A stretch of 12,234 nt of DNA, from assembly GCA_034422075.1 (NCBI GenBank), contig DAOUJX010000043.1, positions 1 to 12,234 of the forward strand. Direction: 5' to 3'. The notes under the pieces are model-generated. The model had not been told where the DNA came from. It did not search any database and worked only from the letters and a program-made list of their open reading frames with translations. How positions within the stretch are numbered: the first letter of the stretch is position 1; every line of letters starts with the position of its first letter. The position numbers and the translations under genes were made by a program. This stretch comes from S34-282 sp034422075 (GTDB taxonomy: Bacteria; Chloroflexota; Dehalococcoidia; Lucifugimonadales; Australimonadaceae). Positions 1 to 6,122 of the stretch are shown here, one piece after another.

Positions 1-744
1 GTCATCTGCGAGGTGCTGAACGACGACGGCACGATGGCGCGCAGGCCGGAGCTCGAGGCGCTCGCCGCCAAGCACGGCATCACCATCGTCACCGTCGCCG
101 ACATCATCAGCTACCGCCTGGAGACGGAGCGGCTGATCAGCCGCGTGGCCGAGGCGGAGCTCCCCACCAGGCACGGCAACGCCCGCGTCATCGCCTACCG
201 CTCGGCGGTCGACAAGGACCAGCACGTCGCGCTGGTGTTCGGAGACGTCGCGAAGGGCGGGCCCCCGCTCGTGCGCGTCCACAGCGAGTGTTTGACAGGC
301 GACGTGTTCGGGAGCATGCGCTGCGACTGCGGCACGCAGCTGAGCATGGCGCTTGAGGTGATTGGAACGGAGGGGCGCGGCGTCTTCGTCTACATGCGGC
401 AGGAGGGGCGCGGCATCGGCATCCACAACAAGATCCGCGCCTACGCGCTCCAGGACGAAGGCGCTGACACCGTGGAGGCGAACGAGCGGCTCGGCTTTCC
501 CCCCGACCTGCGCCACTACGGCATCGGCGCGCAGATACTGCGCGACCTCGGCGTGAGTGCGATGCGCTTGCTGACGAACAACCCGAAGAAGATCATCGGG
601 CTCGACTCCTACGACCTCGAGATCGTGGAGCGCGTGCCCATCCAGGCGCCGGTCCAGGCCCACAATGCGCACTACCTCGCGACCAAGCGCGACAAGATGG
701 GGCACCTGCTCGGCCCGCTTGGCGAGTTCGTCGAGGGGGGCTAG
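1..744 (+). CDS. ribBA: RibBA C-terminal part: end of DHBP synthase plus GTP cyclohydrolase II (5' partial)
   Basis: The reading frame is open from base 1, so the N-terminal part lies upstream; 247 codons are visible. Residues 1-43 match the end of 3,4-dihydroxy-2-butanone-4-phosphate synthase (NDDGTMAR, then VTVADIISYR). The rest is a complete GTP cyclohydrolase II domain. Its zinc ligands follow the C-x10-C-x-C pattern at C97, C108 and C110 (SECLTGDVFGSMRCDCG), followed by MRQEGRGIGI and TNNPKKIIGL, which belong to the GTP-binding and catalytic region. By family knowledge the bifunctional enzyme makes both precursors of riboflavin: DHBP from ribulose 5-phosphate and the pyrimidine from GTP. 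It is cytosolic. ribH follows, which fits a rib operon; ribD and ribE may lie upstream but are not in view. The protein ends at the normal family length, with no sign of damage. The identification is close to certain. Confidence 0.97.
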   Translation, partial: VICEVLNDDGTMARRPELEALAAKHGITIVTVADIISYRLETERLISRVAEAELPTRHGNARVIAYRSAVDKDQHVALVFGDVAKGGPPLVRVHSECLTGDVFGSMRCDCGTQLSMALEVIGTEGRGVFVYMRQEGRGIGIHNKIRAYALQDEGADTVEANERLGFPPDLRHYGIGAQILRDLGVSAMRLLTNNPKKIIGLDSYDLEIVERVPIQAPVQAHNAHYLATKRDKMGHLLGPLGEFVEGG

Positions 745-758
745 CCGATAGCCCGCGC

Positions 759-785
759 ACTCCGTCACCGCTACAATGACGGAGT
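759..785 (+). promoter_or_regulatory. Perfect 9-bp stem-loop covering the ribH ribosome binding site
   Basis: ACTCCGTCA (759-767) is exactly complementary to TGACGGAGT (777-785), with a 9-base loop between them. The 3' arm contains GGAG (781-784), the only purine-rich stretch in front of the ribH ATG at 787, although it lies unusually close to the start. No T-run follows, so it does not look like an intrinsic terminator. The loop and 3' arm also contain TACAAT (772-777), a fair -10-like hexamer without a visible -35; if used, it would give an almost leaderless ribH transcript. The stem is seen directly; its regulatory role is inferred. Confidence 0.5.
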
Positions 786-786
786 C

Positions 787-1341
787 ATGCCACGCCAGCA
801 CAGCGCCTCTTCCAAGGGCACAAGCGCGAGTTCCGACGGCCGCGGCCTGCGCATCGGCATCGTTGCGGCGCGGTTCAATGAAGTGATCACGAGCCGCCTG
901 TACGACGGCGCGATCAGTGCGCTGCGAGGCTGCGGCGTGGCCGACCGGGACGTGGCGGCCGTCTGGGTGCCGGGGGCGCTCGAGCTGCCATGGGCTGCCC
1001 TCCACATGGCCAGAGCGCACGGGCAGCTTGACGCCATCGTCGCGCTTGGCTGCGTCATTCGCGGCGAGACCTACCACTTCGAGGTGGTGGCAGAGGGGGC
1101 GGTGCGCGGCATCCAACATGCGTCACTGGCCGCCGACCTGCCCATCGCATTCGGCGTGCTGACGACCTATGACGAGGAGCAGGCGCTGGCGCGCTCCGGA
1201 GGCGAGCACGGCAACGTCGGCGCCGACGCCGCGGAGACCGCGGTCTACATGGGAAACCTGCGGCGCCATGGCCTATCGGCCACGCACGACCCCGACCTCG
1301 TCGGCGCACAATCGGTCTTAGGAAGGAGCACCGATGGCTGA
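787..1341 (+). CDS. ribH: 6,7-dimethyl-8-ribityllumazine synthase
   Basis: This 184-residue protein is lumazine synthase, which condenses 5-amino-6-ribitylamino-uracil with DHBP to the direct precursor of riboflavin. Family enzymes assemble into pentamers or icosahedral shells in the cytosol. Visible motifs are ARFNEVIT (28-35), VPGALELPWA (61-70), GCVIRGETYHFEVV (88-101, with H97 matching the catalytic histidine) and SGGEHGNVGADAAETA (137-152). It is longer than the usual ~155 residues: there is a Ser-rich N-terminal extension of about 20 residues and a tail of about 25 residues after the last helix. No better internal start exists before the core begins at residue 21. The last 8 bases overlap the next gene, whose ribosome binding site lies inside the ribH tail codons. 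This suggests translational coupling. Confidence 0.95.
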   Translation: MPRQHSASSKGTSASSDGRGLRIGIVAARFNEVITSRLYDGAISALRGCGVADRDVAAVWVPGALELPWAALHMARAHGQLDAIVALGCVIRGETYHFEVVAEGAVRGIQHASLAADLPIAFGVLTTYDEEQALARSGGEHGNVGADAAETAVYMGNLRRHGLSATHDPDLVGAQSVLGRSTDG

Positions 1342-1810
1342 GGCTGCAAACCGCGCGATTGCGGAACGGCTCGACGACGACCTCAAGAGCGCCCTGCGCT
1401 CCAACGACAGCGTGGGCAAGGAGGCGATTCGCCTCATGAAGGCCGCGCTGCAGAACAAGCAGAAGGAGGCAGGCAAGGACGTCGACGAGCAGGGCGCGGT
1501 CGAGGTGCTCTCGCGCATGGCGCGCCAATACCGCGAGAGCATCGACACCTACGGATCGGCGGGAAGGCAGGACCTCGTGGACAGGGAGCAGGCGGAGCTC
1601 GACGTCCTCATGCGCTACTTGCCGGAGCAACTGGACGCCGATGCCATCCGCGCGCTCGCCGAGCAGGTCGCTGCGGACGTATCCGCGAGCGGCCCCGGCG
1701 ACAAGGGCAAGCTGATGGGCAAGCTCATGCCCCAACTGCGTGGCAAGGCCGACGGCTCCGTGGTCAACCGCGTGGTCGAGGAGCTGCTTGGCTCGATGGG
1801 CGAGGCGTAG
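1334..1810 (+). CDS. GatB/YqeY domain protein
   Basis: This 158-residue protein matches the stand-alone GatB/YqeY family, close to its usual length of about 150. It resembles the C-terminal tRNA-binding-like domain of the amidotransferase subunit GatB. Characteristic features are the N-terminal helical stretch ending in IRLMKAAL (32-39), YLPEQL (95-100), and MGKLMPQLRGKADG (128-141) followed by VVNRVVEELL. The family is widespread, but its cellular role is poorly defined; a link to tRNA-dependent amidation or RNA binding is only inferred from the domain. A strong GGAAGGAG (1321-1328) lies five bases before the ATG, which supports this start and the 8-base overlap with ribH. purQ begins 3 bases after the stop, so the gene may bridge the riboflavin and purine genes in one operon. 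Confidence 0.9.
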   Translation: MAEAANRAIAERLDDDLKSALRSNDSVGKEAIRLMKAALQNKQKEAGKDVDEQGAVEVLSRMARQYRESIDTYGSAGRQDLVDREQAELDVLMRYLPEQLDADAIRALAEQVAADVSASGPGDKGKLMGKLMPQLRGKADGSVVNRVVEELLGSMGEA

Positions 1811-1813
1811 CGC

Positions 1814-2521
1814 ATGGCCCCGCGTTTCGGCATCGTCGTCTACCCGGGCACGTGGAGCGACACCGACTGGCACCATGCGCTCGTCGGCGTCGCCGGCTAC
1901 GACGCCGACTACGTGTTCCACAAGGAGACCGACCTCGCCCGGTTCGACTGCATCGTCGTCCCGGGCGGCTTCTCGTACGGCGACTATTTGCGGCCCGGCG
2001 CCATCGCGCGCTTCTCGCCCGTCACCCAGGCGCTGCGCGACTACGCGTGGGCGGGCGGGCCGGTCATCGGCTCGTGCAACGGCTTCCAGGTGCTCTGCGA
2101 GGCGGGCCTCCTTCCCGGCGCGCTGCTGCGGAACAGCAGCCTCGAGTTCCGCTGCCGCCAGCAGTGGGTGCGGACCGAGCGCGCGGCGGCGCCCTTCACC
2201 GCGAACTTCGAGGAGGGCGGCGTCCTGTCGATACCCGTCTCGCACGGCGACGGCAACTACTTCGTCGACGACGAGACGCTTGCAAGCCTTGAAGAGAACG
2301 GCCAGGTCGCCTTCCGCTACTGCGATGCGGAGGGCAACGTCTCGCCGCAAGCGAACCCGAACGGTTCCCGCAACAGCATCGCCGGCGTCGTCAACGAGGC
2401 AGGGAACGTCCTAGGTCTCATGCCGCACCCGGAGCGCGTCGTCGAGCCGTTGCTTGGCGGTACCGACGGCCTGCGCATCATCCATTCGATAGCCCGTCAC
2501 ATCGGGGCGGTGGTCGGCTAG
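1814..2521 (+). CDS. purQ: Phosphoribosylformylglycinamidine synthase, glutaminase subunit PurQ
   Basis: This 235-residue class I glutamine amidotransferase is the usual length for PurQ. It hydrolyses glutamine and passes ammonia to PurL, which makes FGAM in step 4 of purine synthesis. The catalytic triad is visible: the nucleophile C88 in GSCNGFQVLCEAGLLPG, and H205 and E207 in MPHPERVVEP. The oxyanion and structural motif PGGFSYGDYLRPG (50-62) is also intact. The sequence around the nucleophile (SCNGFQ) is PurQ-type rather than the GVCLGMQ seen in other amidotransferases. The ATG at 1814 follows GAGGCG and lies 3 bases after the YqeY stop. The partner purL is 907 bases downstream, separated by two transporter genes. 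The interposed genes are the only oddity. Confidence 0.97.
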   Translation: MAPRFGIVVYPGTWSDTDWHHALVGVAGYDADYVFHKETDLARFDCIVVPGGFSYGDYLRPGAIARFSPVTQALRDYAWAGGPVIGSCNGFQVLCEAGLLPGALLRNSSLEFRCRQQWVRTERAAAPFTANFEEGGVLSIPVSHGDGNYFVDDETLASLEENGQVAFRYCDAEGNVSPQANPNGSRNSIAGVVNEAGNVLGLMPHPERVVEPLLGGTDGLRIIHSIARHIGAVVG

Positions 2522-2524
2522 CCG

Positions 2525-2968
2525 GTGGCGCTCGGCGTTGCACTCGCGCTCATAGCGACGGTGGCGTTCGGCGCCGGCGACGTGCTCGCGCGCAAGGCGA
2601 TCAACACGCTCTCGCCGGGCGCGGTGCTCATCGTCACCGTCTCGGCAAGCATCGTGGCCGTCGGCGTCATCGGGGTGGTGATCGTCGGGTTCGAGCCCTA
2701 CTTCAACCAGAGCGCGACGTTCTACGGGCTAACCGCGCTCATGGGCCTGCTCGCCTACGTCAGCGGCAACCTCTTCTACTTCCATGCGCTCAAGCGGGCG
2801 GGCGTGACGCTCGCGGCGCCCCTGATTGGCGCAGGGCCGCTGTTCGCCATCCTGCTCGCCGTCGTCATCGGCGGCGAGCGTCCGAACGCGATGACGCTGC
2901 TTGGCGCGTTCGTCATCGTGCTGGGCGTCGTGGTGTTGGTGAGCGAGCGGAGGCGGGTGACGCGATGA
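2525..2968 (+). CDS. EamA/DMT-type transporter, N-terminal half as a separate protein
   Basis: This 147-residue, very hydrophobic protein has one EamA repeat. Five membrane segments can be drawn at roughly 3-21, 33-55, 66-88, 93-116 and 122-140. The end GERPNAMTLLGAFVIVLG is typical of the last helix of an EamA repeat, followed by a positive cytosolic tail (SERRRVTR). Drug/metabolite transporters of this family usually have two such repeats in one chain of about 300 residues. Here the first repeat stands alone and its stop codon overlaps the ATG of the second. The GTG at 2525, three bases after purQ, is the likely start, as no ATG precedes the first helix. The substrate is unknown. The location inside the purQ-purL gene group hints at a purine-related metabolite, but that is only inference. 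Confidence 0.85.
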   Translation: MALGVALALIATVAFGAGDVLARKAINTLSPGAVLIVTVSASIVAVGVIGVVIVGFEPYFNQSATFYGLTALMGLLAYVSGNLFYFHALKRAGVTLAAPLIGAGPLFAILLAVVIGGERPNAMTLLGAFVIVLGVVVLVSERRRVTR

Positions 2969-3426
2969 GACTGGCCATCGAACGCAATGTGTCGACCGTC
3001 ACGTCCGGCATCCTGCTCGCGGCGCTGGCCTCGGCATCCTTTTCCAGCGCTGGGTTCATCGCGAGCCAGCTGATCGACGAGACGAGGCCCGGCGTCGTGC
3101 TGGCGTTCTACGAGGGCGCATTCGGCCTGCTGTTCGTGCTCGGCGTCAATGCCCGCGCTCTTACAGGCGCGAAGTCAGGCTGGCGACCGGCGATGCCCTG
3201 GGTCATCGGCTCCGGCCTCGTGTTCGCGGTGGCCATCGGGACCTTCTACACGGCGTTGGAGCGCCTTCCGTTCAGCACGGCCGCCCCCATCGTCGGCGCG
3301 GTGCCCTTGGCCTCCTACACGTTCGTGCTCCTGCTGTTGCGCGGGCAAGAGCGAATCACGCCGCGCGCACTGCTCGGCGCAGTGCTCGTCGTTGGCGGCG
3401 TTGGACTGGTAGGAGTTTCGGCGTAG
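2965..3426 (+). CDS. EamA/DMT-type transporter, C-terminal half as a separate protein
   Basis: This 153-residue membrane protein contains the second EamA repeat. Predicted segments are at roughly 13-36, 43-62, 77-97, 103-125 and 134-151, and the typical end RGQERITPRALLGAVLVVGG is present. Its ATG overlaps the TGA of the first half (ATGA), with GGAGG (2949-2953) upstream, so both halves are probably made by coupled translation. Together they total 300 residues, the length of a standard two-repeat protein, and the break falls at the natural linker between repeats. A heterodimeric transporter is the simplest reading. A single gene broken by a frameshift or a sequencing error is possible but less likely given the clean stop/start overlap. 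purL begins 2 bases after the stop. Confidence 0.85.
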   Translation: MRLAIERNVSTVTSGILLAALASASFSSAGFIASQLIDETRPGVVLAFYEGAFGLLFVLGVNARALTGAKSGWRPAMPWVIGSGLVFAVAIGTFYTALERLPFSTAAPIVGAVPLASYTFVLLLLRGQERITPRALLGAVLVVGGVGLVGVSA

Positions 3427-3428
3427 CC

Positions 3429-5642
3429 ATGGCCGTCTCGCAGGAAATCCTCGACCAGATTGCGCTGACGCGGAGCGAGTACGAGCTGGTCGTCCAGCGC
3501 ATCGAGCGCGAGCCCAACGCCCTGGAGCTGGGCCTCTTCGGCGCGCTCTGGAGCGAGCACTGCGGCTACAAGCACTCGAAGCCTCTGCTTCGCCTCTTCC
3601 CTACCGCGTCCGATGCCGTCCGTGTGCAGGCCGGGGAGGAGAACGCCGGCATGGTGGACATCGGCGACGGCCTCAGCGTCGTCTTCAAGGTCGAGTCGCA
3701 CAACCACCCGTCGGCCGTCGAGCCCTACCAGGGCGCGGCTACCGGCGTCGGCGGCATCATCCGCGACATCCTCGCGATGGGCGCACGGCCCGTCGCGCTG
3801 CTCAACTCGCTGCGCTTCGGTGACCCCGGGGACGCGCAGACGCGGCGCCTCTTCGAAGGCGTCGTGGCGGGCATCTCCGGCTACGGCAACTGCGTCGGCA
3901 TACCGGACGTGGGCGGCGAGATCTACTTCGCGCCGTCCTACGGCGGCAACCCGCTTGTGAACGCGATGTGCGTCGGCGTGCTCGCCTCGGACGAACTGAT
4001 GCGCGCCCGGGCGTCCAATCCGGGCGCATCGCTCATGCTCGTCGGCGCATCGACCGGCCGCGACGGCATTCACGGCGCATCCGGGCTCGCATCGCGCACG
4101 TTCGAGGAGGAGCGCGAGATGCGCCCAACGGTGCAGGTCGGCGACCCGTTCCTCGAGAAGGTGCTCATCGAGGCGTGCCTGGAGGTCGCGCGCAGCGGCC
4201 ACCTCGAGGGCATGCAGGACCTCGGCGCGGCGGGGCTCACCTCGAGCACCATAGAGAGCGCGGCGAGAGGCGGGATGGGCATCGAGCTCGACGTAGCGCT
4301 GGCGCCCCGAAGGGAACAGGGCATGACGCCCTATGAGGTCATGCTCTCGGAATCGCAGGAGCGGATGCTGCTCATCGTCAAGCAAGGCCACGAGGACGAC
4401 GTCGCGCGGATGCTCGAGCGCTGGGACCTGCACGCCTCGGTCATCGGGAGCATGACCGAGGGCGGCGATGCTCGCATCTTCGACGGAGGCGCGGAGGTGG
4501 CCAGCGTCGATATCGAAACGCTCGTGGACGCCCCGCAGTACCGCAGCGACATCGTCCGCCCCGAGTACATTGCGCAGGTGCAGTCGTTGGCAATGCCGCC
4601 CGCTCCACCGCGTTCCGATGCCGGGCGCCTGCTGACCGAGCTGCTCGCCTCGTCGAACATCGCAAGCCGCCGCTCCGTCTACCGCCGCTACGACCACGAG
4701 GTGCAGACGAATACGGTGGTCAAGCCCGGCGCGGCTGACGCAGCCGTCCTCCGGCTCAAGGGGAGCGCGCGTGGTCTGGCGATGGCCACCGACGGCAACG
4801 GGAGGTTCGCCTACCTTGAGCCCTACGTCGGCGGCGCGATGGCCGTCGCGGAGGCGTGCCGGAACGTCGCCGTCACCGGAGCGAAGCCGCTTGCCGTCAC
4901 CGACTGCCTCAACTTCGGCGATCCGGACAAGCCGGACGTCTACTACCAGCTCGCCGAGTGCATTCGGGGCATGGCGGACGCCTGCAAGGCGCTCGGCGTG
5001 CCCGTCGTCAGCGGCAACGTGTCGCTGTACAACGAGACGCGAGGCGAGGCCATCTACCCCACGCCGGTCGTGGGGGCGGTGGGCGTTCTCGAGCGCGTCG
5101 AGCACCACCTCGGCGCGGCCTTCACCCAGCCCGGCGATGTGCTGCTGCTCCTCGGCGCAGCCGCGCTCTCCGGCGGAGAAGAGGTGCTCGCAGGCAGCGA
5201 GTACGCAGCGCACATCCACAACCTCGTCGGCGGGAGGCCGGATATCGACCTCGACGCGGAGGCGCGGCTACAACGCCTGCTCCTTGCACTCACGGAAGAG
5301 CGCCTGCTCCACTCGGCACACGACTGCTCCGACGGAGGCCTGGCAGTCGCCATCGCCGAGTCGGCGGTCCTGGGAGGAGTCGGCGCGTCGGTCACGAAGG
5401 ACGCGCCGGAGCGCTGGGATGCCGCGCTGTTCGGGGAGCGCGCGTCGCGGGCCATCGCAAGCGCCGCACCGGATGCGGCTTCTGCGGTGCTCGCCCTCGC
5501 CGAGGGCCACGGCGTGCCGGCGGCGCGCATCGGCAGCATCGGCGGAGACACGCTGGCATGGACTGGCCTCTTCGAGGCGTCCATCGCGGAACTGGCCGCA
5601 GCGTGGGAGGGCGGCCTCGAACGGGCCCTAGGCCGCGACTAG
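3429..5642 (+). CDS. purL: Phosphoribosylformylglycinamidine synthase, synthetase subunit PurL (small type)
   Basis: This 737-residue protein is the ATP-dependent synthetase that converts FGAR and ammonia to FGAM. Its length matches the small PurL type, which works with separate PurQ and PurS; large single-chain PurL is about 1,300 residues. Motifs in order: WSEHCGYKHSK (41-51), ESHNHPSAVEP (89-99, including the catalytic-region histidines), TGVGGIIRDILAMGARP (105-121), GRDGIHGASGL (210-220), MQDLGAAGLTSSTIESA (262-278) and SESQERM (307-313). In the second half are MATDGNGR, FGDPDKPDVYYQL, SGNVSLYNET and HDCSDGGLAVA. All expected blocks are intact. The ATG is 2 bases after the EamA stop; AGGAG at 3411-3415 lies rather far upstream, so translation may depend on coupling. 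The only purine genes in view are purQ and purL. Confidence 0.97.
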   Translation: MAVSQEILDQIALTRSEYELVVQRIEREPNALELGLFGALWSEHCGYKHSKPLLRLFPTASDAVRVQAGEENAGMVDIGDGLSVVFKVESHNHPSAVEPYQGAATGVGGIIRDILAMGARPVALLNSLRFGDPGDAQTRRLFEGVVAGISGYGNCVGIPDVGGEIYFAPSYGGNPLVNAMCVGVLASDELMRARASNPGASLMLVGASTGRDGIHGASGLASRTFEEEREMRPTVQVGDPFLEKVLIEACLEVARSGHLEGMQDLGAAGLTSSTIESAARGGMGIELDVALAPRREQGMTPYEVMLSESQERMLLIVKQGHEDDVARMLERWDLHASVIGSMTEGGDARIFDGGAEVASVDIETLVDAPQYRSDIVRPEYIAQVQSLAMPPAPPRSDAGRLLTELLASSNIASRRSVYRRYDHEVQTNTVVKPGAADAAVLRLKGSARGLAMATDGNGRFAYLEPYVGGAMAVAEACRNVAVTGAKPLAVTDCLNFGDPDKPDVYYQLAECIRGMADACKALGVPVVSGNVSLYNETRGEAIYPTPVVGAVGVLERVEHHLGAAFTQPGDVLLLLGAAALSGGEEVLAGSEYAAHIHNLVGGRPDIDLDAEARLQRLLLALTEERLLHSAHDCSDGGLAVAIAESAVLGGVGASVTKDAPERWDAALFGERASRAIASAAPDAASAVLALAEGHGVPAARIGSIGGDTLAWTGLFEASIAELAAAWEGGLERALGRD

Positions 5643-5674
5643 CGCAGTGACCGCCGATCTTGCGCGGCTGCGAC

Positions 5675-5696
5675 GGCCTGCGCCTCGGCGCAGGCT
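5675..5696 (+). terminator. GC-rich hairpin after purL, possible terminator
   Basis: GCCTGCGC (5676-5683) pairs with GCGCAGGC (5688-5695) around a CTCG tetraloop, and one G-T pair (5675/5696) extends it. It starts 33 bases after the purL stop. No T-run follows, so intrinsic termination is uncertain. In GC-rich bacteria, hairpins without a U-tract can still mark transcript ends. Its position at the end of the purine gene group makes that role reasonable. Confidence 0.4.
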
Positions 5697-5740
5697 CGCG
5701 GTACGCGGACGGTACAGGGCCTGAAAGCGCCCTCGTCGGG

Positions 5741-5746
5741 TATCAT
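5741..5746 (+). promoter_or_regulatory. Possible -10 element (TATCAT)
   Basis: TATCAT lies 25 bases before the ATG of the 67-codon ORF, in one of the few less GC-rich spots of this gap. No convincing -35 hexamer is seen at the right distance, so this is a weak call. It would fit a transcript restarting after the purL hairpin. Confidence 0.2.
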
Positions 5747-5771
5747 GGGCAAGAGCTTGGGTGTGGTGTAG

Positions 5772-5975
5772 ATGAGCAGAATCGCAGTCGTCCCATTCGA
5801 CCTTGGCGGCAACGAAAAGCCCGAGAGTGTCGAGCCGTATCCCTTCAACTTCTTCGACGATGCCGGGAGCATCTCGATTCGGCAGGCGCCGTTGTCACGA
5901 CAGCTGTACGAACACCCAGGAGGCAGTAGGCCGCTACTGCAAAGTACCGAGGAGGCGCGAGCGCTGAGGCGTTGA
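5772..5975 (+). CDS. Hypothetical small protein, 67 residues, doubtful
   Basis: I do not recognise this ORF. It starts with ATG and encodes a short, mostly polar chain: MSRIAVVPFDLGGNEKPESV, then an aromatic and acidic stretch (YPFNFFDDAGS) and a basic end (EEARALRR). No signal peptide or membrane segment is seen. The first ~40 codons mostly end in G or C like the neighbouring genes. The later codons do not, so the 5' part could be a remnant of a longer gene. There is no clear ribosome binding site; the upstream bases are GTGTGGTGTAG. It ends just inside the longest possible open frame of the MFS gene, about 95 bases before the MFS start preferred here. It could equally be non-coding leader sequence. 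Confidence 0.3.
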   Translation: MSRIAVVPFDLGGNEKPESVEPYPFNFFDDAGSISIRQAPLSRQLYEHPGGSRPLLQSTEEARALRR

Positions 5976-5987
5976 CCGTGCCGGTCA

Positions 5988-6122
5988 AGCCGCGCGCCGG
6001 GCACGTGAGCGGGCCTGTGGGGTCATGCTCCGGCCAGGGCCGCTGGCACGGCGGATTCAGCGGATTGGACATGTTGAGAGGAAAGGTGAATTCGCCGGCC
6101 CAAGTAGAGCCGCGCGCCGGGC
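5988..6122 (+). repeat. 15-base direct repeat, two copies exactly 120 bases apart
   Basis: AGCCGCGCGCCGGGC occurs at 5988-6002 and again at 6108-6122. The spacing is a multiple of three, so both copies encode PRAG in the MFS frame (K-PRAG and E-PRAG). The second copy lies in the N-terminal tail of the MFS protein; the first lies before its likely start. It may be a remnant of a small duplication or chance in GC-rich sequence. Confidence 0.35.

Larger units (their letters stand above)
5643..6070. other. Loosely coding gap between purL and the MFS gene
   Basis: This is the longest stretch without a confident gene. It holds a GC-rich hairpin just after purL, a weak -10-like hexamer, a 67-codon ORF of uncertain status and one copy of a 15-base direct repeat, all listed separately. 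I saw no tRNA, rRNA or clear riboswitch in it. Confidence 0.6.

Noticed and set aside
1055..2350. Minus-strand frame of 431 codons opposite ribH, YqeY and purQ
   Set aside because: It spans three well-supported genes on the other strand and shows no domain; it is a shadow frame caused by high GC.
2940..2975. Reading the EamA pair as a frameshifted pseudogene
   Set aside because: Each half ends and starts at the natural repeat boundary with an ATGA overlap and an upstream GGAGG, so two functional genes are more likely; kept as a caveat.
3315..5219. Long minus-strand frame of 634 codons opposite purL
   Set aside because: It lies opposite an intact purL with all family motifs. Its translation is Arg, Ala, Val and His-rich without a recognisable domain, as expected of mirror frames in GC-rich genes.
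5697..5715. CGGTAC direct repeat around 5699 and 5710
   Set aside because: A 6-base repeat in GC-rich sequence is expected by chance and has no further structure.
5972..6070. TTG start giving the MFS protein 33 extra residues
   Set aside because: The extra segment is low-complexity (Gly, Ser, Pro), has no ribosome binding site and lies outside the MFS core. Later ATG or GTG starts fit the family length better.
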